From positions 59,558,962 to 59,622,961 of the forward strand of contig CM023540.1 of the NCBI GenBank assembly GCA_013350335.1: a stretch of DNA of 64,000 nucleotides. Direction: 5' to 3'. Source of the DNA: Chimonanthus salicifolius. Its lineage: Eukaryota > Streptophyta > Magnoliopsida > Laurales > Calycanthaceae. The position numbers and the translations under genes were made by a program. The notes beneath the pieces are model-generated. The model saw only the letters and a list, made by a program, of their open reading frames with translations. It was not told where the DNA came from and ran no database searches. Below, one piece after another: positions 31,961 to 43,735 of this stretch; the first letter of the stretch is position 1; each line of letters starts with the position of its first letter.

Positions 31961-33556
31961 CTCCGGTATCATCCTGGCAAGGCGAACAAAGTGGCGGATG
32001 CTCTCAGCCGCATATCACCTGCGACAGTAGCGAGTATGATCAGAACAGAATGGGAGGTGTTGAATACCATCAAAGAGTTTAAACTCTATCTGAATAATCA
32101 TGGAACCATATGTAATCTGATCATACGATCCCACATGGTCTCCGAGATTGAACGGGAACAACGAACAGATCCAGAGGTGGAGGAGATATGGGCTAAGAAG
32201 TTTACCGGTGAAGTTGTACCGGAATGGGAATTACGACCGGGACATGGTCTTATGTTCTGAGGCAGGACATATGTGCCTAAGAATTGCAGAAGAGAGTTGC
32301 TGATTGAAGCACACCAAACCAAACTCTCTATTCACCCGGGCAGCACCAAGATGTACCATGATCCTAAGAGGCACTATTGGTGGCATGGACTTAAGAAAGA
32401 CGTGGCAGAGTTTGTTGCTCATTGCTTAACCTGTCAGCAGGTTAAGGCAGAACATCGGAAGCCACCGGGTTTACTCGCACCCTTACCGGTGCCAGAATGG
32501 AAATGGGAACACATATCCATGGACTTTGTAACAGGGTTGCCAAGGTCATCCAAGGGCAACGATGCAATATGGGTCATAGTGGACCGATTGACCAAGTCTG
32601 CACATTTCCTTCCCATCAAGACGATGGATTCATCAGAGACTTTGGGTCAATGGTACATCCGGAGATCATCAGGTTACATGGCATTCCCAGTCGATTGTGT
32701 CTGACAAGGATGGCCGATTCACCGGCAGAGTATGGCAGGGCTTGCAGTCGGCTATGGGGACCGACGTATTAACTAGCACAGCATTTCATCCACAGACTGA
32801 TGGACAGTCGGAGAGGACAATACAGACATTGGAGGATATGCTGAGAGCATGCATGCTAGACTTTAAGGGTGGATGGGAGGATCATTTACTACTGGTGGAG
32901 TTCTCTTACATTAACAGCTACCAGGCAAGCCTTCAGATGGCTCCATTTGAGGCCTTATATGGTAGGCCATGTAGGTCACCGGTGTGTTGGACAGAAGCCG
33001 GTGAGACTGCGCTGATTGGACCGGAGTTGGTTGCAGAAACTACAGCGCAGATTAAATTGATACGGCAGCATCTACTCACTGCACAGAGCCGTCAGAAGAG
33101 TTACGCCGACAAGAGGAGAAGGTTCCTCGAATTTGAGGTGGGAGACTTGGTGTTTTTGAAAGTCTCACCACGATAGGGACACATGAGATTTGGAAAGAAG
33201 GGGAAACTGTCACCTAGATTTGTGGGACCGTTTCCAATCTTGAAGAGGGTGGGGGGGTAGCTTATCAGTTGGCGTTTCCTTCGCAATTATCATCATTACA
33301 TGATGTATTCCATGTGTCCATGTTGAGGAAGTACAACCTTGATCCTTCACATGTATTGAGTATTCAAGACATCGATGTGCAACGCGATGTGACATATGTG
33401 GAGAAGCCTGTCAGAATAGTCGGGACCGAGCAAAGGGTACTGCCGAACCGGGCCATTCAGTTTGTCAAGGTGGTATGGGAACGACATGGTAATGAAGAAA
33501 CCACCTGGGAACTTGAGTCGGAGATGAGAGCCTCTCATCCGGAACTCTTTGTGTAA
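31961..33556 (+). pseudogene. pol: Element B integrase with chromodomain, degraded
   Basis: Zinc finger [19 protein letters not shown]...CLTCQQV intact. Core MDFVTGLPRSSKG (first Asp), SDKDGRF (second), TDGQSERTIQTLED (Glu). Lesions: TGA at 32258 for CGA; 1-base losses near 32660 and 32688; TAG at 33174-33176 for a Lys codon (shared with A); a shortened G-run at 33251-33257 (shared with A). The chromodomain VEKPVRIVGTEQRVLPNRAI...ETTWELESEMRASHPELFV ends at 33556. In the family the chromodomain binds heterochromatic histone marks and directs insertion, which fits the self-nesting seen here. Confidence 0.92.
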
Positions 33557-33591
33557 GATGTTTTGAACCTCTACTTCGCTCGAATTTTCGG

Positions 33592-33618
33592 GACGAAAAT
33601 TTTAAAAGAGGATTATAT
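33592..33618 (+). other. Polypurine tract of element B
   Basis: gacgaaaatttt followed by aaaagaggattata immediately before TGTAAGG at 33619. Confidence 0.8.
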
Positions 33619-36600
33619 TGTAAGGTCTCGGAATTTGGGAATTAATATAAATGTGAATATTATTTATTTTAATGATGGAAACTAGAAAATGGGTGGAGTA
33701 AATGGTAAATGGGCCAAAATTTGGACAAAGGCCCAAGTGTGGCCCAATAGACTATGGTTTGGATTTAAATTTATTTAAATGGTCAATGAGGATTAAATGG
33801 GTTAAAAATGGTCAAATTGGGTCAAATACCCATTTGGGGACCCAATGGGTCAAGTTGGTTAAGCTCTAAGGTAAATGGGCTAGCGGGAAATGTAATTGGG
33901 CCATGGGCCCAATGGTGATCCATTTAGAGTGGGCTTAATGAAATTTAATCACCGTAAGTAATTTGGAATTAAACAATGGTGGTGTGGCCAAGTGGGACCC
34001 ACCTCCACCTCATCAAGTGAGGTGGCGGGTGGGCCAATGATTGATGGGGCCGGCCACCATGGTTGACTTGGTCAACCATGGGTGGAATAATGGGAATTAG
34101 GTTAAATAAAAATGAATTAACCTAAGTTAATTACCAAATTAATTAAATACTTAAATTATTAAACTGGTGGCTAAATTGGTCAAATGGGAGACCAAGCTAC
34201 CCCACCTCAAAGGCAAGACACGTTGGGCTTGGTGGTGGTTTAGATAACCACCACCATAAAGAGATTAAAATATCTTAAAATATCTTTGGTTGGTGAAAAA
34301 TTAATGTAAAGTGTAAATGAGGTCATCAAATGGGGATAAGTTTGATTTTTTTTCTTTCTCATGTTCATTTTCACTAACTCCATCCCTCCCACTCCTCCAT
34401 TGCCGTCCCATGTCCAAGTGAAGGAGAAAAAAAAAAAAAAAGAGAAGGAGCTCAAGGAGAGAAGAAAAAAAATGGAATTTGGAGGGAGTTCACTCTAAGA
34501 TTAAGGTCATCATCTTCCTCTCATCATCTTTCCCTCTTTTCATCTCTCAAATTCAAACCTAACATGGCCGATTTTAAGGTTGGGAGTTGCCACCCTTGAT
34601 CAAAGATCTTGACCTATCAAAGATCAAGAGGAAGGAGAGAGGAGGCTACGGAGATCGACGGGAGCGGCGGAAATCGGAGGAGACGTCGGATAGTAAGTAT
34701 TTTTTTAAACAAGAAATTTTGGATTTTAGGGTTTAAGATTTAGGGCTTGTTTTTGTGAAATTTAATGGTGGATAGATAATTTTATGCTATGGATTTTAAA
34801 TCCATCAAATGGAAGGAATGGAAAGTGGGTAAAACTCTAATGGAGAAAAAATTAGGGTTAGGGAAAAGAAATAAATAAATGTAGTATGTGCAATGTATAA
34901 ATTATGGAATTGAGTATGGAATGGGGTGCTTGGGATAAGAATCATGGGCCATAGGGTTCGGCCATGCATGGTGGGTGATTAGGGTTTGATGAAATTGGTT
35001 AGGGTTTAAATGATGGAAGGCAATGAAGGTTTTTGATTAATGCATTTAGGGTTTTAATGAATGCATGGGAGTAATGTTTAAAATGGTTTTATGATGAAAA
35101 TGTAAAAGGATTTTATGGCATTGGATGACATAAAAGAGAATAAATTATGAACCATGGGTTCGGCCATGGTGTACGGCCGAACCCTAGGTTGTTGTGTGTG
35201 TGAAGTTAATTAGGGTTTTTAAGGTTAAAGTCATGGAAAAATGGGAAGAGTAATGGATTTAATATTTTGGCGAATGGAGATATTTTGGAGTAAGGAGTGA
35301 TGAATCATGAACCATGGGTTCGGCCATGGTGTATGGCCGAACCCTATGGTGAACAATGGTGGATTTAATGGTTGTGATTTGCGGAGAAATAAATGGGAAA
35401 ATGTTAGTAGTTTTGATGGACCCAAAATATGTAATGATACCTTGAAATGGTGATTTAAATGCATGATGTAAACCTCTCATGGGAGGACTTGTGGTAGATC
35501 TAAAATGTACTAAAGGATCCAAGGAAAATGGGGAACAAGACATCATGGGTTCGGCCATGGTGTGTGGCCGAACCCATGACCCATTTTGTAAGTTATTGTA
35601 TGGGCTAAGGTTGGGTCCATGCTTGTATCTAGATGATGGGAAATTTGATTAAATTAAGTGGATGATTTAGGGATGTTAGGTCATGGTCAATGAATCATTA
35701 ATGGACCTAAGTGGTGGATCAAGTTTGGACTTAATCATACTTAGATAAATGAGTACATAATCATGTGAAGGGGTAGTGGCAAAAATGGTAATTATTGGCT
35801 AAATTGAAGAAAACCCACTAAGATATGATTTATGGGCTTGGAAATGGAAAAATATGGACTGATGTGGTAATTTAATAAGGTGTTGGATGGCGCGAGCGGT
35901 ACGAGAGTCAGTAGCTGGATTGTCGAACGAATATGGGAAAAGGATGCGAGTCATTAATCTGTAGGATTTCTACCTACTTGTAAGCCATGGATGTGTAATG
36001 GTATATTTATCTTATTCTGGTTGATTTTGGGATTGATCTTAAAAAAAAAAAAAAATTGGTTCTATGATTATGGACATTATGTTTAATACTATGGTTTATT
36101 ATTTTTAAGGTTATGCATTATATGGTAAGGCTATGTATGGTATATTAAGGGTATGAGATATACATATTACATAGCATAATGCATTACATCTCATGCATGG
36201 CATGGGCCGAAAAAAATAAACAAACCGGAGTCCATGCTCCGTCGGGGAGACCGAGAACAGGCATGGGGACACCTTGACGAGGCTTTGTCGTCAAGGGGGA
36301 TATTTTGCGGTTGGACATATCTTGACGAGGTTTTTCCGTCAAGAGGGATATGACAGTATATGGCAGGAATGATGGGTGGGATTCATAACATTGACACCCA
36401 TGGCATATCATTTACTTATATTTTCAGTATATGGTGGTTTATAGTTTTCAGTGTGTTATTATCTGTATGTGGTTATTACTAACCCATGTGCTAGCTCTAC
36501 TCGAAATCCTACTGGGCGCGTGTTCTAACGCCCTACTTCTACCCTAGCTGATGATGCAGGGGATGGCGGACCGGAAGGGCGAGACGGTAGCCAAGCTTAG

Positions 36601-37017
36601 GAGCTTGGGGAGGCGGATTAATTATTTTGTTTTACGTTTATTTTAGAAAAGATGTATTTGTATAATTAGCTTGTCAGAAATGTAATAATTTAGGTAGTTT
36701 GCTATGTTTAGGTATTATTTTGGATAATACAGTATAATGGCATTTTTGTAATTAATTGGGTATTTCTTCCCTGCTTTCTGAAGAACTGGTAGGATAGTTC
36801 TATTATCATCCACAGTTATTTTAATATTCTGTGAGCGTACTTTCTATGCGTGAACCGTACTCGTGGACTTATGTTCCACACACGCGTAGGGTTGGCCAGT
36901 TAAGGGCCGGGTTTTAGAAGCTCGGAACTTAACTCGCGTCGTGACGTCCGTGCCCTTTGTCACTTTAAAAAAAAAAAAATAGACTCTGGTTTTCGGTAAA
37001 AAGGGGCGGGCGTTACA
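33619..37017 (+). mobile_element. 3' LTR of element B, 3399 bp
   Basis: Nearly identical to 25145-28551, with small differences such as a slightly longer A-run near 36040. Its candidate donor is GTAAGT (34693), closer to consensus than GTGAGT in the middle LTR. Acceptor TAG ends at 36547. The terminus is at 37017; the next bases belong to another LTR copy. Confidence 0.93.
34693..36547 (+). other. Candidate intron in the B 3' LTR
   Basis: Donor GTAAGT after ggagacgtcggata; CTAAC at 36525-36529; TAG ends at 36547. Length 1855 nt. Hairpins at 34950-35580 and the ccggagtcc unit at ~36227 lie inside it. Confidence 0.5.
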
Positions 37018-38780
37018 TGACAAAAGACCCAAGGAAAAATGGGGATTGGGTTAAATTAAAGGGGCTGATTTTAATGATACCAATGACCCAATTTATGAGC
37101 CATTTGATGGGCTAAGTGTAGGGTTATGTATGTGTCTTAATTAATGAGGATTAAGTTAAGAAAAAGGGTTGTTTTAATGATTTTGTGGCATGATGAAATG
37201 AGGCACTAAGGGATCTAAGTTTAATGATCAGTTATGGACTTAATTATGCATGGATGAATGAGTGATTAGTCATGGAAAAGCGGTAGTGGCAAAACCGTAA
37301 ATAATGGCCAAATTAAAGAACTATCATGGCCGAACCCCATGGAAGATGATCATGGACTTAAGTGCAATTATGGTAACCTTAAGTATGGATTAAATAAAGC
37401 CTAGAGTGCTGGTTTTTAAACTCACAAAGTTAAGATAATCAATGGATTAAGATGGGACCCACAAACCTAATTAGAGGGTTCGGCCATGGTGTATGGCCAA
37501 ACCCCACTAAGGCATGAATTAGGGACTTAATAATGGTTAAAAACATATACTGATTATTCATATGTAATAAGGTATCGGATATCGCAATCGGTGGGCGATC
37601 GGCGACCGGAATTAGGGAACGGAAATGAAAAAGGGACGCTAGTCGGTATTCGGTAGGATTCCTACCTTTTTGTAAGCCGTGGATTAAGTGTTATATGATG
37701 GTCTCCTTGATTTAATTTGGTAATTATATGATTGGTTTTATGATGGGTTTTAAGATTATGATTTATATATATTATATGGCATATGGCATATTACATTTAC
37801 AATGATTTAAATACTATATAGCATATCGCAATTACATCTCATGCATGGCATGGACGGGAAAATAAAGGAACCGGAGTCCATGCTCCGTCGGGGGGACAGA
37901 GAAGCAAACATGGGGACAGCCTGATATGCTATAGCCGGAGTCCATGCTCCATCGGGGCGACCAAGAAGCAAACATGGGGATAGCTTGATATGCTATAACC
38001 GGAGTCCATACTCCGTCAGGGCGACCGAGAAGCAAACATGGGGATATCTTGATGTGTTGAGATATAACCGGAGTCCATGCTCCGTCGGGGCGACCGAGAA
38101 GTAGACATGGGGATATCATGATGGTGTGGATGATGGGTGGGACTCATGACATAGACACCCATGGCATAGCATTCATTTTATGGTTTTCATTATATTATTA
38201 TCTGTATGCTTGTTATCACTAATCCATGTGTTAGCCCTACTCGGAGTCCTACTGGGCGCGTTGTCTAATGCCCTACTTCTACCCTAGCTGATGACCCAAG
38301 AGATGGCGGAAACGAAGGACGCGACGGGAGCCAAGCGTAGGAGCTTGGGGAAGCGGACTACTTAGTCTATTTAAATTTATTTTGGAATATGTAATTGAGT
38401 AGCTTAGCTCGTCGGACTGTATAATTTATATTTCTTACTATGGTTTGGTCTTTACTTTGAACATTTGCATTTTGAGATATAATTATGAATTTAAGGGTAT
38501 TTTAGTAATTTAAACGCCGTACTTCCTTGCTATCTAAAACTGGTAGGATAGTCTCTATTATCATGTTCCGCATTAAGTTATATTCCGCGAGCTTACGTCT
38601 ACGTGTGAACCGTTCTCATAGACTTCGTTCCACACGCATGTAGGGTTGGCCAGTTAGGGGCACAGCTTTAGAAGCTCAGACTTAACTCGCGTCGTGACGT
38701 CTCGCTCCCTTTGTCACTCTTTAGTTCAAAAAAAAATAAAAATAGACTCTGATTTTGGGTGAAAAGGGGCGGGCGTTACA
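37018..38780 (+). mobile_element. LTR 3' fragment, plus strand
   Basis: It starts mid-LTR right after the end of element B and runs to an intact terminus (gggcgttaca, 38780). It holds an uninterrupted relative of the target of the solo LTR (cacaaacctaattag, ~37458), one degenerate GGTTCGGCC hairpin (37476) and a right half-arm (37325), four ccggagtcc units (37866-38110), the candidate acceptor TAG (38285-38287) and the conserved tail. Small open frames are chance. Confidence 0.8.
37866..38110 (+). repeat. Four ccggagtcc...ctccgtcgg units in tandem
   Basis: Units of about 60-75 bp at roughly 37869, 37933, 37998 and 38067. Each has the short hairpin CGGAG-tccatg-CTCCG followed by gaccgagaagcaaacatgggga. 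Other LTRs have one unit (27762) or three on the other strand (47018-47170), so copy number varies between elements. Confidence 0.8.
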
Positions 38781-39183
38781 CACTCTCTCCCTTGGCCGTT
38801 CCCACCTTTCAAGGACAAGAAACATTTGGTGTTTTCTCATCTCACTCTCTCCCTCTCCCACAAGGCCGAATCACTTCTCGTAGGCAAAGAGAAAACACTT
38901 GGAGTGTTTATCTTAATCTTCTCTCTTTCTCCCTCTCTCTAATCTATACTCTTGGCCGAGCCACTCCAAGAGAGTTTTATCAGGACCATCATCGACCAAA
39001 GATCCAAAATGAAGGAAGAAGAGGCTAAGGAAGGGAAGGAGCAAGAAGGAATGAAAGAACAGGAGGAGTCGTGGAATCAGTAAGTGCTAGATAAATTGTA
39101 AAAGTAAGAAAAGATGATCAATGATCATGGTTTGGCCAAGGTTTTATGTATAAAAACCATTAAGGACAAAGGAAGGGATGGAT

Positions 39184-40205
39184 GAGGTTCGGCCATGCTG
39201 TATGGCCGAACCCCATCAAAAGATCAATCTTAAATGTATGATTTTATGAAGGGAAATGATGAACCATAGGGTTCGGCCATGTGGTATGGCCGAACCCCAT
39301 GGAAAGGATATTGGAGGAATGATTTTTTTAAGAGAAGATTATGAACCATAGCATGGCCGAACCCCATGGAGAGGTATTAATGTTTTTAAAAGGTTTAAAA
39401 TGGATGTGTTGTTGATGGACTTAGATGCATTTGGATCATGAAAACCATGGAAGATTGGTTAATAATTTTAATGGGTTTCAAAGCATGAAAATTATAGATA
39501 TGTGTTAAGGTATTTAAAGGGTTTAAATAAGGTAAAGGATGGAGAACCATGGACCTTAGGGTTCGGCCATGGTGTATGGCCGAACCCCATAAAGAATTGT
39601 TGAAGTATGAACATGTATTTAGATCATGGAAGTAATGGGGGAATGATGGTAATTGCAATGGATTTTAAGCATGGTACACGATGATCCAAAAGGATGAAAC
39701 TAAATACATGATTGAATCATGGAAATAAAGGACCATGGGTTCGGCCATGGAGTAAGGCTGAACCCCATGAAGAATGTTTTGTGCATGAAATGTTAGTCAT
39801 GGACCTATGTTGTGGACCTAAACATAAGGTAACGGCAAAGAATGTAAATAAGGAAAAAAAATGGAAGATCATGGGTTCGGCCATGGTGTATGGCCGAACC
39901 ACATGAGGAATGTGTTTGGTGGACTTAGAGTATTATTAATGTTAAATAATTGTTGTATAAGTGATGACATTAGTGAATCAAAGGATGAATGATCTTGGAC
40001 TTAATTAAAAGATCAAAGGCCTTGAAAAAGGGACCAAAATCAAGATGGTGAGGTTCGGCCATGTTGTATGGCCGAACCCCACTAAGGTGTATTTGTTGGA
40101 CTTAGGGTTTTTAAAATGGTCTACTTGTATATGATTGGTTAAATCAAAAGAAGGACCAAATTCAAGTGGGTGAGGTTCGGCCATGTTGTATGGCCGAACC
40201 CCACC
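39184..40205 (+). repeat. Dense cluster of GGTTCGGCCAT hairpins
   Basis: Copies at 39184, 39265, 39552, 39732, 39869, 40050 and 40170, plus a right half at 39347. Outer arm bases differ between copies but usually still pair: GATG/CATC at 39184, CCAT/ATGG at 39265, GTG/CAC at 40050 and 40170. Confidence 0.88.
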
Positions 40206-40534
40206 AGGATGTGGTTATGGACTTAGAAAATGAATAGAAATCAAATAGAACATGGTTTGATTGATTGTTGTGTAATAAGATAACGGGACCTCACAAGGGG
40301 TGTACGATCGTGAGCGGTTACCGGACGAAAGTGCAAGGACACTTTAGTGGTCTTTAGTAGGATTCTACCTCTTTGAAACCATGGGACATGTAATATGATT
40401 TTAATTCATATTTTGATGAGTTGTTTTGTGTAAGTGATATGTTTTCAAGTATGGGATTTTAAGTGCTATGATTTGTATAATTACATAGCATGTGGACATT
40501 TGTATCTCATGCATGGCATGGGAGGGAGGATATG

Positions 40535-40740
40535 TAACCGGAGGCCACACTCCGTCGGGGCGTCCGAAAGACCACTGTGGGGATACCTTGATGTGCATTT
40601 TCCATCAAAAGGTAACCGGAGGCCACACTCCGTCAGGGCGTCCGAAAGACCACTGTGGGGATACCTTGATGATAAGTTTTCCATCAAGAGTTTACTATGT
40701 GTTTGATACCTTGATGAGGAGCTTTCCATCAAGAGGATTT
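40535..40740 (+). repeat. Variant subrepeats: ccggaggcc units and CTTGATG/CATCAAG hairpins
   Basis: Two units with cggaggccacactccg, each followed by accactgtggggatacc and a CTTGATG...CATCAA hairpin; a third CTTGATG-aggagcttt-CCATCAAG hairpin is at ~40710. In the A/B LTRs the matching arms read CTTGACG/CGTCAAG. Confidence 0.75.
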
Positions 40741-41483
40741 TTTTTTTTTTATGGCTGATGGGTGGGACTCATGGCATATGGCACCCATGGCATGACATTG
40801 CATCAGCATGATTATGATCTCTATTATCATGCATTGTTGTTGGTTTTATCTGTATGATTGGATCTCTATTATCATACATGATTTTGGATACGATGTTTTA
40901 TAAGTATGGTGCGATATATTATATCTCGATTTTTGGTACTGACCCATGTGTTGACCCTAACTGGAATACCTGCTGGGCGCGTTGTCTAAAGCCCTACTTC
41001 TACCCTAGTTGATGATACAGGGAATGAACGGAACGAGGAACGAGATCGGAGCCAAGCTTAGGAGCTTGGATGATTAAATTATATTTTGTTTAAGTTATTC
41101 ATGGACTATGTATTTGAATAGCTAGCATTCGGGATTGTAATAGTTAGATATATTTGCTATGGTTTGGATGATTAATATTGGATATTTAACTTAAGGTAAT
41201 TATTATTAAGTGATGGATGAACTTTGCTATCTAAAATGGAATAGGATTGTTATCTTATTGTAATTCCATATTTATGATTATTCCGCATGTTTAACTTGAG
41301 TACGTGTGAACCATTTTAGTGGACTTGGTCCACGCACATGTATGGTTGACCAGTTAAGAGTCGCGCTTTAGAAGCTCAGACTTAGCTCGCATCGTGACGT
41401 CCCGCTCTCTATCACTCTTTTATTAAAAAAAAAAAATAGACTCTAATTTTCGGAAAGCAAGTGAAAAAGGGCAGGGCGTTACA

Positions 41484-42993
41484 CCCACTAGCCAAGGTTA
41501 GGGTTCGACCATACAACATGGCCAAACCATCATGGTGGGTTTTCATCCTTTTACCTTAGGTATTTTCTTATTTTTCTTAGTCCATCCATCCAATCATAAT
41601 CATAGCATGAGTTCGGCCATTCATTATGGCCGATCCTATGTTCCCTCATTTTTTATCATTCCTCCCTCTTACTAGTTCTTAACAAGGATTCATCAAAACC
41701 CTTAAAATGTTAAACCCATGGATTTGACCATATCATGGCCGAATCCATTATGATCCGGATTAATCTTATGGTTGTTTTGTTTTAACCCATAACCATCCTT
41801 TGGACGGATTTCCCACTCCATGGCCGTATAATATTTTTTTGGCCATTCATTCCAACCAACATGGAACCCGTGGGTTCGGCCACACCATGGCCGAACCTAC
41901 GGTGTCCTTAGATTAATCCCATTGATTTTAGTTAGTCTAGACATACCTTTCTTTCAATGGGTTGCTCCTCCTCTTTGTCTCTTTAATCTCCTTCTTTTCT
42001 TTTGATCTTTCTCTTCTTCCTTAGTTCTTCTTCTCCTTTCTTTGTTCTTCAAAATCTTCAAGTGTATGGAGGTAGAGATGGGAGAGAGAGGAAAGGAGTG
42101 GAGAGAAATTCTTGCTCAAGAGAGGGGGGGTCGACCAAGGGGTTTGGAGTGCCCTTTGGTTTGGTTTTTATCTTAAAACCCTAATCTCTCATAATGTCTT
42201 CGTCTAATGAAGGAGGCTCTTGGTTTCCCAAGGGTGGCTTCACTGCTTTTGGGGTGAAGACCATTGGATTCCCAAGTGTCTAGGTACAATGTACCTAGAC
42301 AAGATACCTAAACTCTTAATCTCCACCCTTGATCTTTCCTTAGATGAAATCCTAGCCTTCCATCTTATCCCTTCATCTTCCCAACTTAAATCCTCTTAAA
42401 AACAAAACCCTAATTCAAGATTTAAAATTCAAAAGTGGTTGACCAAGTCAACCCATGCCATGGTCAACCACGCACCACATGGCAATTGGGTCCCACTTTG
42501 GCCATGTCACTTGATGTGTCACCTCCACTTATATTCCACCTCAATTCTACTTTCCACCTCACTGGATGACGTGGCATCCTTGCTTAGTTGGCTTCCATGT
42601 GATGACATGGATGCCACATGGCAATGCCGCATCACCCACATGCCACCTCACTTGATGAGGTGGGCTTTAATGCATTAAATGCACTAACTTATCCAAATTC
42701 AACTAACTTAACTAAATTTACCCAATTATTTTCAAACTTCCATATACCATTTTATTTTATTATTTTAATTCCATTATCCCCTCATATTATGTAATTTTTG
42801 TATGATGATCTAATTCATCAATTATTTTTAAAACAAGATCACCTATGACCCATTGGGTCTTAATTGGGTAATTAACCCATTTCCTTGTCCATCTAATGTC
42901 CATTTCAACTTTTTAATTTCAATTCAATTAAATTGCAATCCAAGTGGGCCCATCCATTAAATTTATAATCTGAGGAAAATCCGGGGTGTTACA
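41484..42993 (-). mobile_element. Minus-strand LTR 5' half (3' LTR of a deleted element)
   Basis: On the minus strand it starts at the terminus (42993) and resembles the LTR at 6096 closely (tgtaacaccccggattttcctc; later ccttggctagtggg, equal to 7148-7160). It has a candidate donor GTATGT (41946). It stops at 41484 exactly where the plus-strand LTR ends. Hairpins of the GGTTCGGCC type at 41495, 41608 and 41867. Confidence 0.8.
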
Positions 42994-43019
42994 ATATTAC
43001 CCTCTTTTTGAATTTTTGA
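42994..43019 (-). other. Polypurine tract remnant between two minus-strand LTRs
   Basis: Read on the minus strand, the purine run aaaaagagggtaat precedes the LTR start at 42993. Only about 26 bases of internal region remain before the next LTR sequence begins. Confidence 0.7.
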
Positions 43020-43735
43020 AATGCCCCGCCCTTTTTCACTCGTCTAAAATCAGTGTATCTTTTTTTTTTTTTTTTAAATAAAAGAGTGAGAGTGAACGGG
43101 AGTGTCACGACACAGGCTAAGTCCAGGTTTCCAAACCCGACTCTTAACTGGCCAACGATACGTGTGCGTGGACCAAGTCCACTGAAACAGTTCACACGTT
43201 ATATAAATTAACTGCGGAAATAACATGTGAATAGAAAAAACTATCATAACCATGATATTAAAAGTAAGCAAGGAAGTCAATCACATATAAAATAATTTAA
43301 TGTCAAATATCCAAAATCAACAATCAACCATAGCAAAATAAACTAAATTATTACAATCCCAAAATGTTAATTATCTCAAATACATTGTTTCGAAATCAAT
43401 ATTAAATAAAGTAAGCATAAGCTGCTCAAGCTCCTAAGCTTGGCTCTCTTCATGTCCATTGTCCTTTCCATTTCCTGTTCCTTCATCTAAAGGTTAGAAG
43501 TAGGGCGTTAGTCAACGCGCCCAGTAGGAATTCCAAATAGGGTCATACACATATAGGATCAATGTAAAAATCAGAATAAGAGTATCATATTAGAAACTAT
43601 AAACATATCCTAATATCAAAATCAGCGCATGATAATCATATCCAAATCATGCTCATGTATATGTCAATGCCATGGGTGTCATATGCCAATGATCCCCCAC
43701 CTGATCTCCATATCAAACATCATACAAATCATAAC
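43020..43735 (-). mobile_element. Minus-strand LTR 3' fragment, terminus clipped
   Basis: It starts tgccccgcccttttt (the first bases tgtaacg are missing) and follows the conserved tail inward: T-run, gttaactggcc block, gcttggctc block, candidate acceptor TAG (43489-43487) and gggcgttag. It breaks at about 43735, where a second tail copy begins. Confidence 0.7.

Larger units (their letters stand above)
25145..37017 (+). mobile_element. Ty3/Gypsy chromovirus element B, structurally complete
   Basis: 5' LTR 25145-28551, primer site, leader, gag-pol pseudogene 29065-33556, polypurine tract and 3' LTR 33619-37017. Total about 11.9 kb. It is the only element with both LTRs complete in the window. 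The two LTRs differ at few positions, so insertion or duplication was comparatively recent. The coding region is nevertheless broken. Confidence 0.92.
39080..41008 (+). other. Candidate intron in the divergent LTR
   Basis: Donor GTAAGT after ggaggagtcgtggaatca; branch-like CTAAA (40986-40990); pyrimidine-rich gccctacttctaccc; TAG ends at 41008. About 1.93 kb. Confidence 0.45.
38781..41483 (+). mobile_element. LTR 3' part, plus strand, a more divergent copy
   Basis: It begins mid-LTR with a CT-rich stretch (38781-38945), then the purine-rich block and candidate donor GTAAGT (39080), full or nearly full GGTTCGGCC hairpins between 39184 and 40200 plus a half copy at 39347, a variant unit ccggaggccacactccgtcgg twice (40537 and 40616), CTTGATG/CATCAAG hairpins, the candidate acceptor TAG (41006-41008) and the intact terminus at 41483. 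U3 is missing. No coding frame. Confidence 0.8.

Noticed and set aside
38759..39028. 89-codon open frame in the CT-rich stretch, possible host exon
   Set aside because: The region matches the low-complexity exon-side part of other LTRs (6780, 17450, 26040) and the frame is not kept there.
40434..40758. Overlapping open frames on both strands with repeated residues (e.g. GGHTPSGRPKDHCGDTL)
   Set aside because: They are translations of the ccggaggcc DNA subrepeat inside an LTR. Open frames occur in several frames and on both strands, and there is no conservation of protein over DNA.
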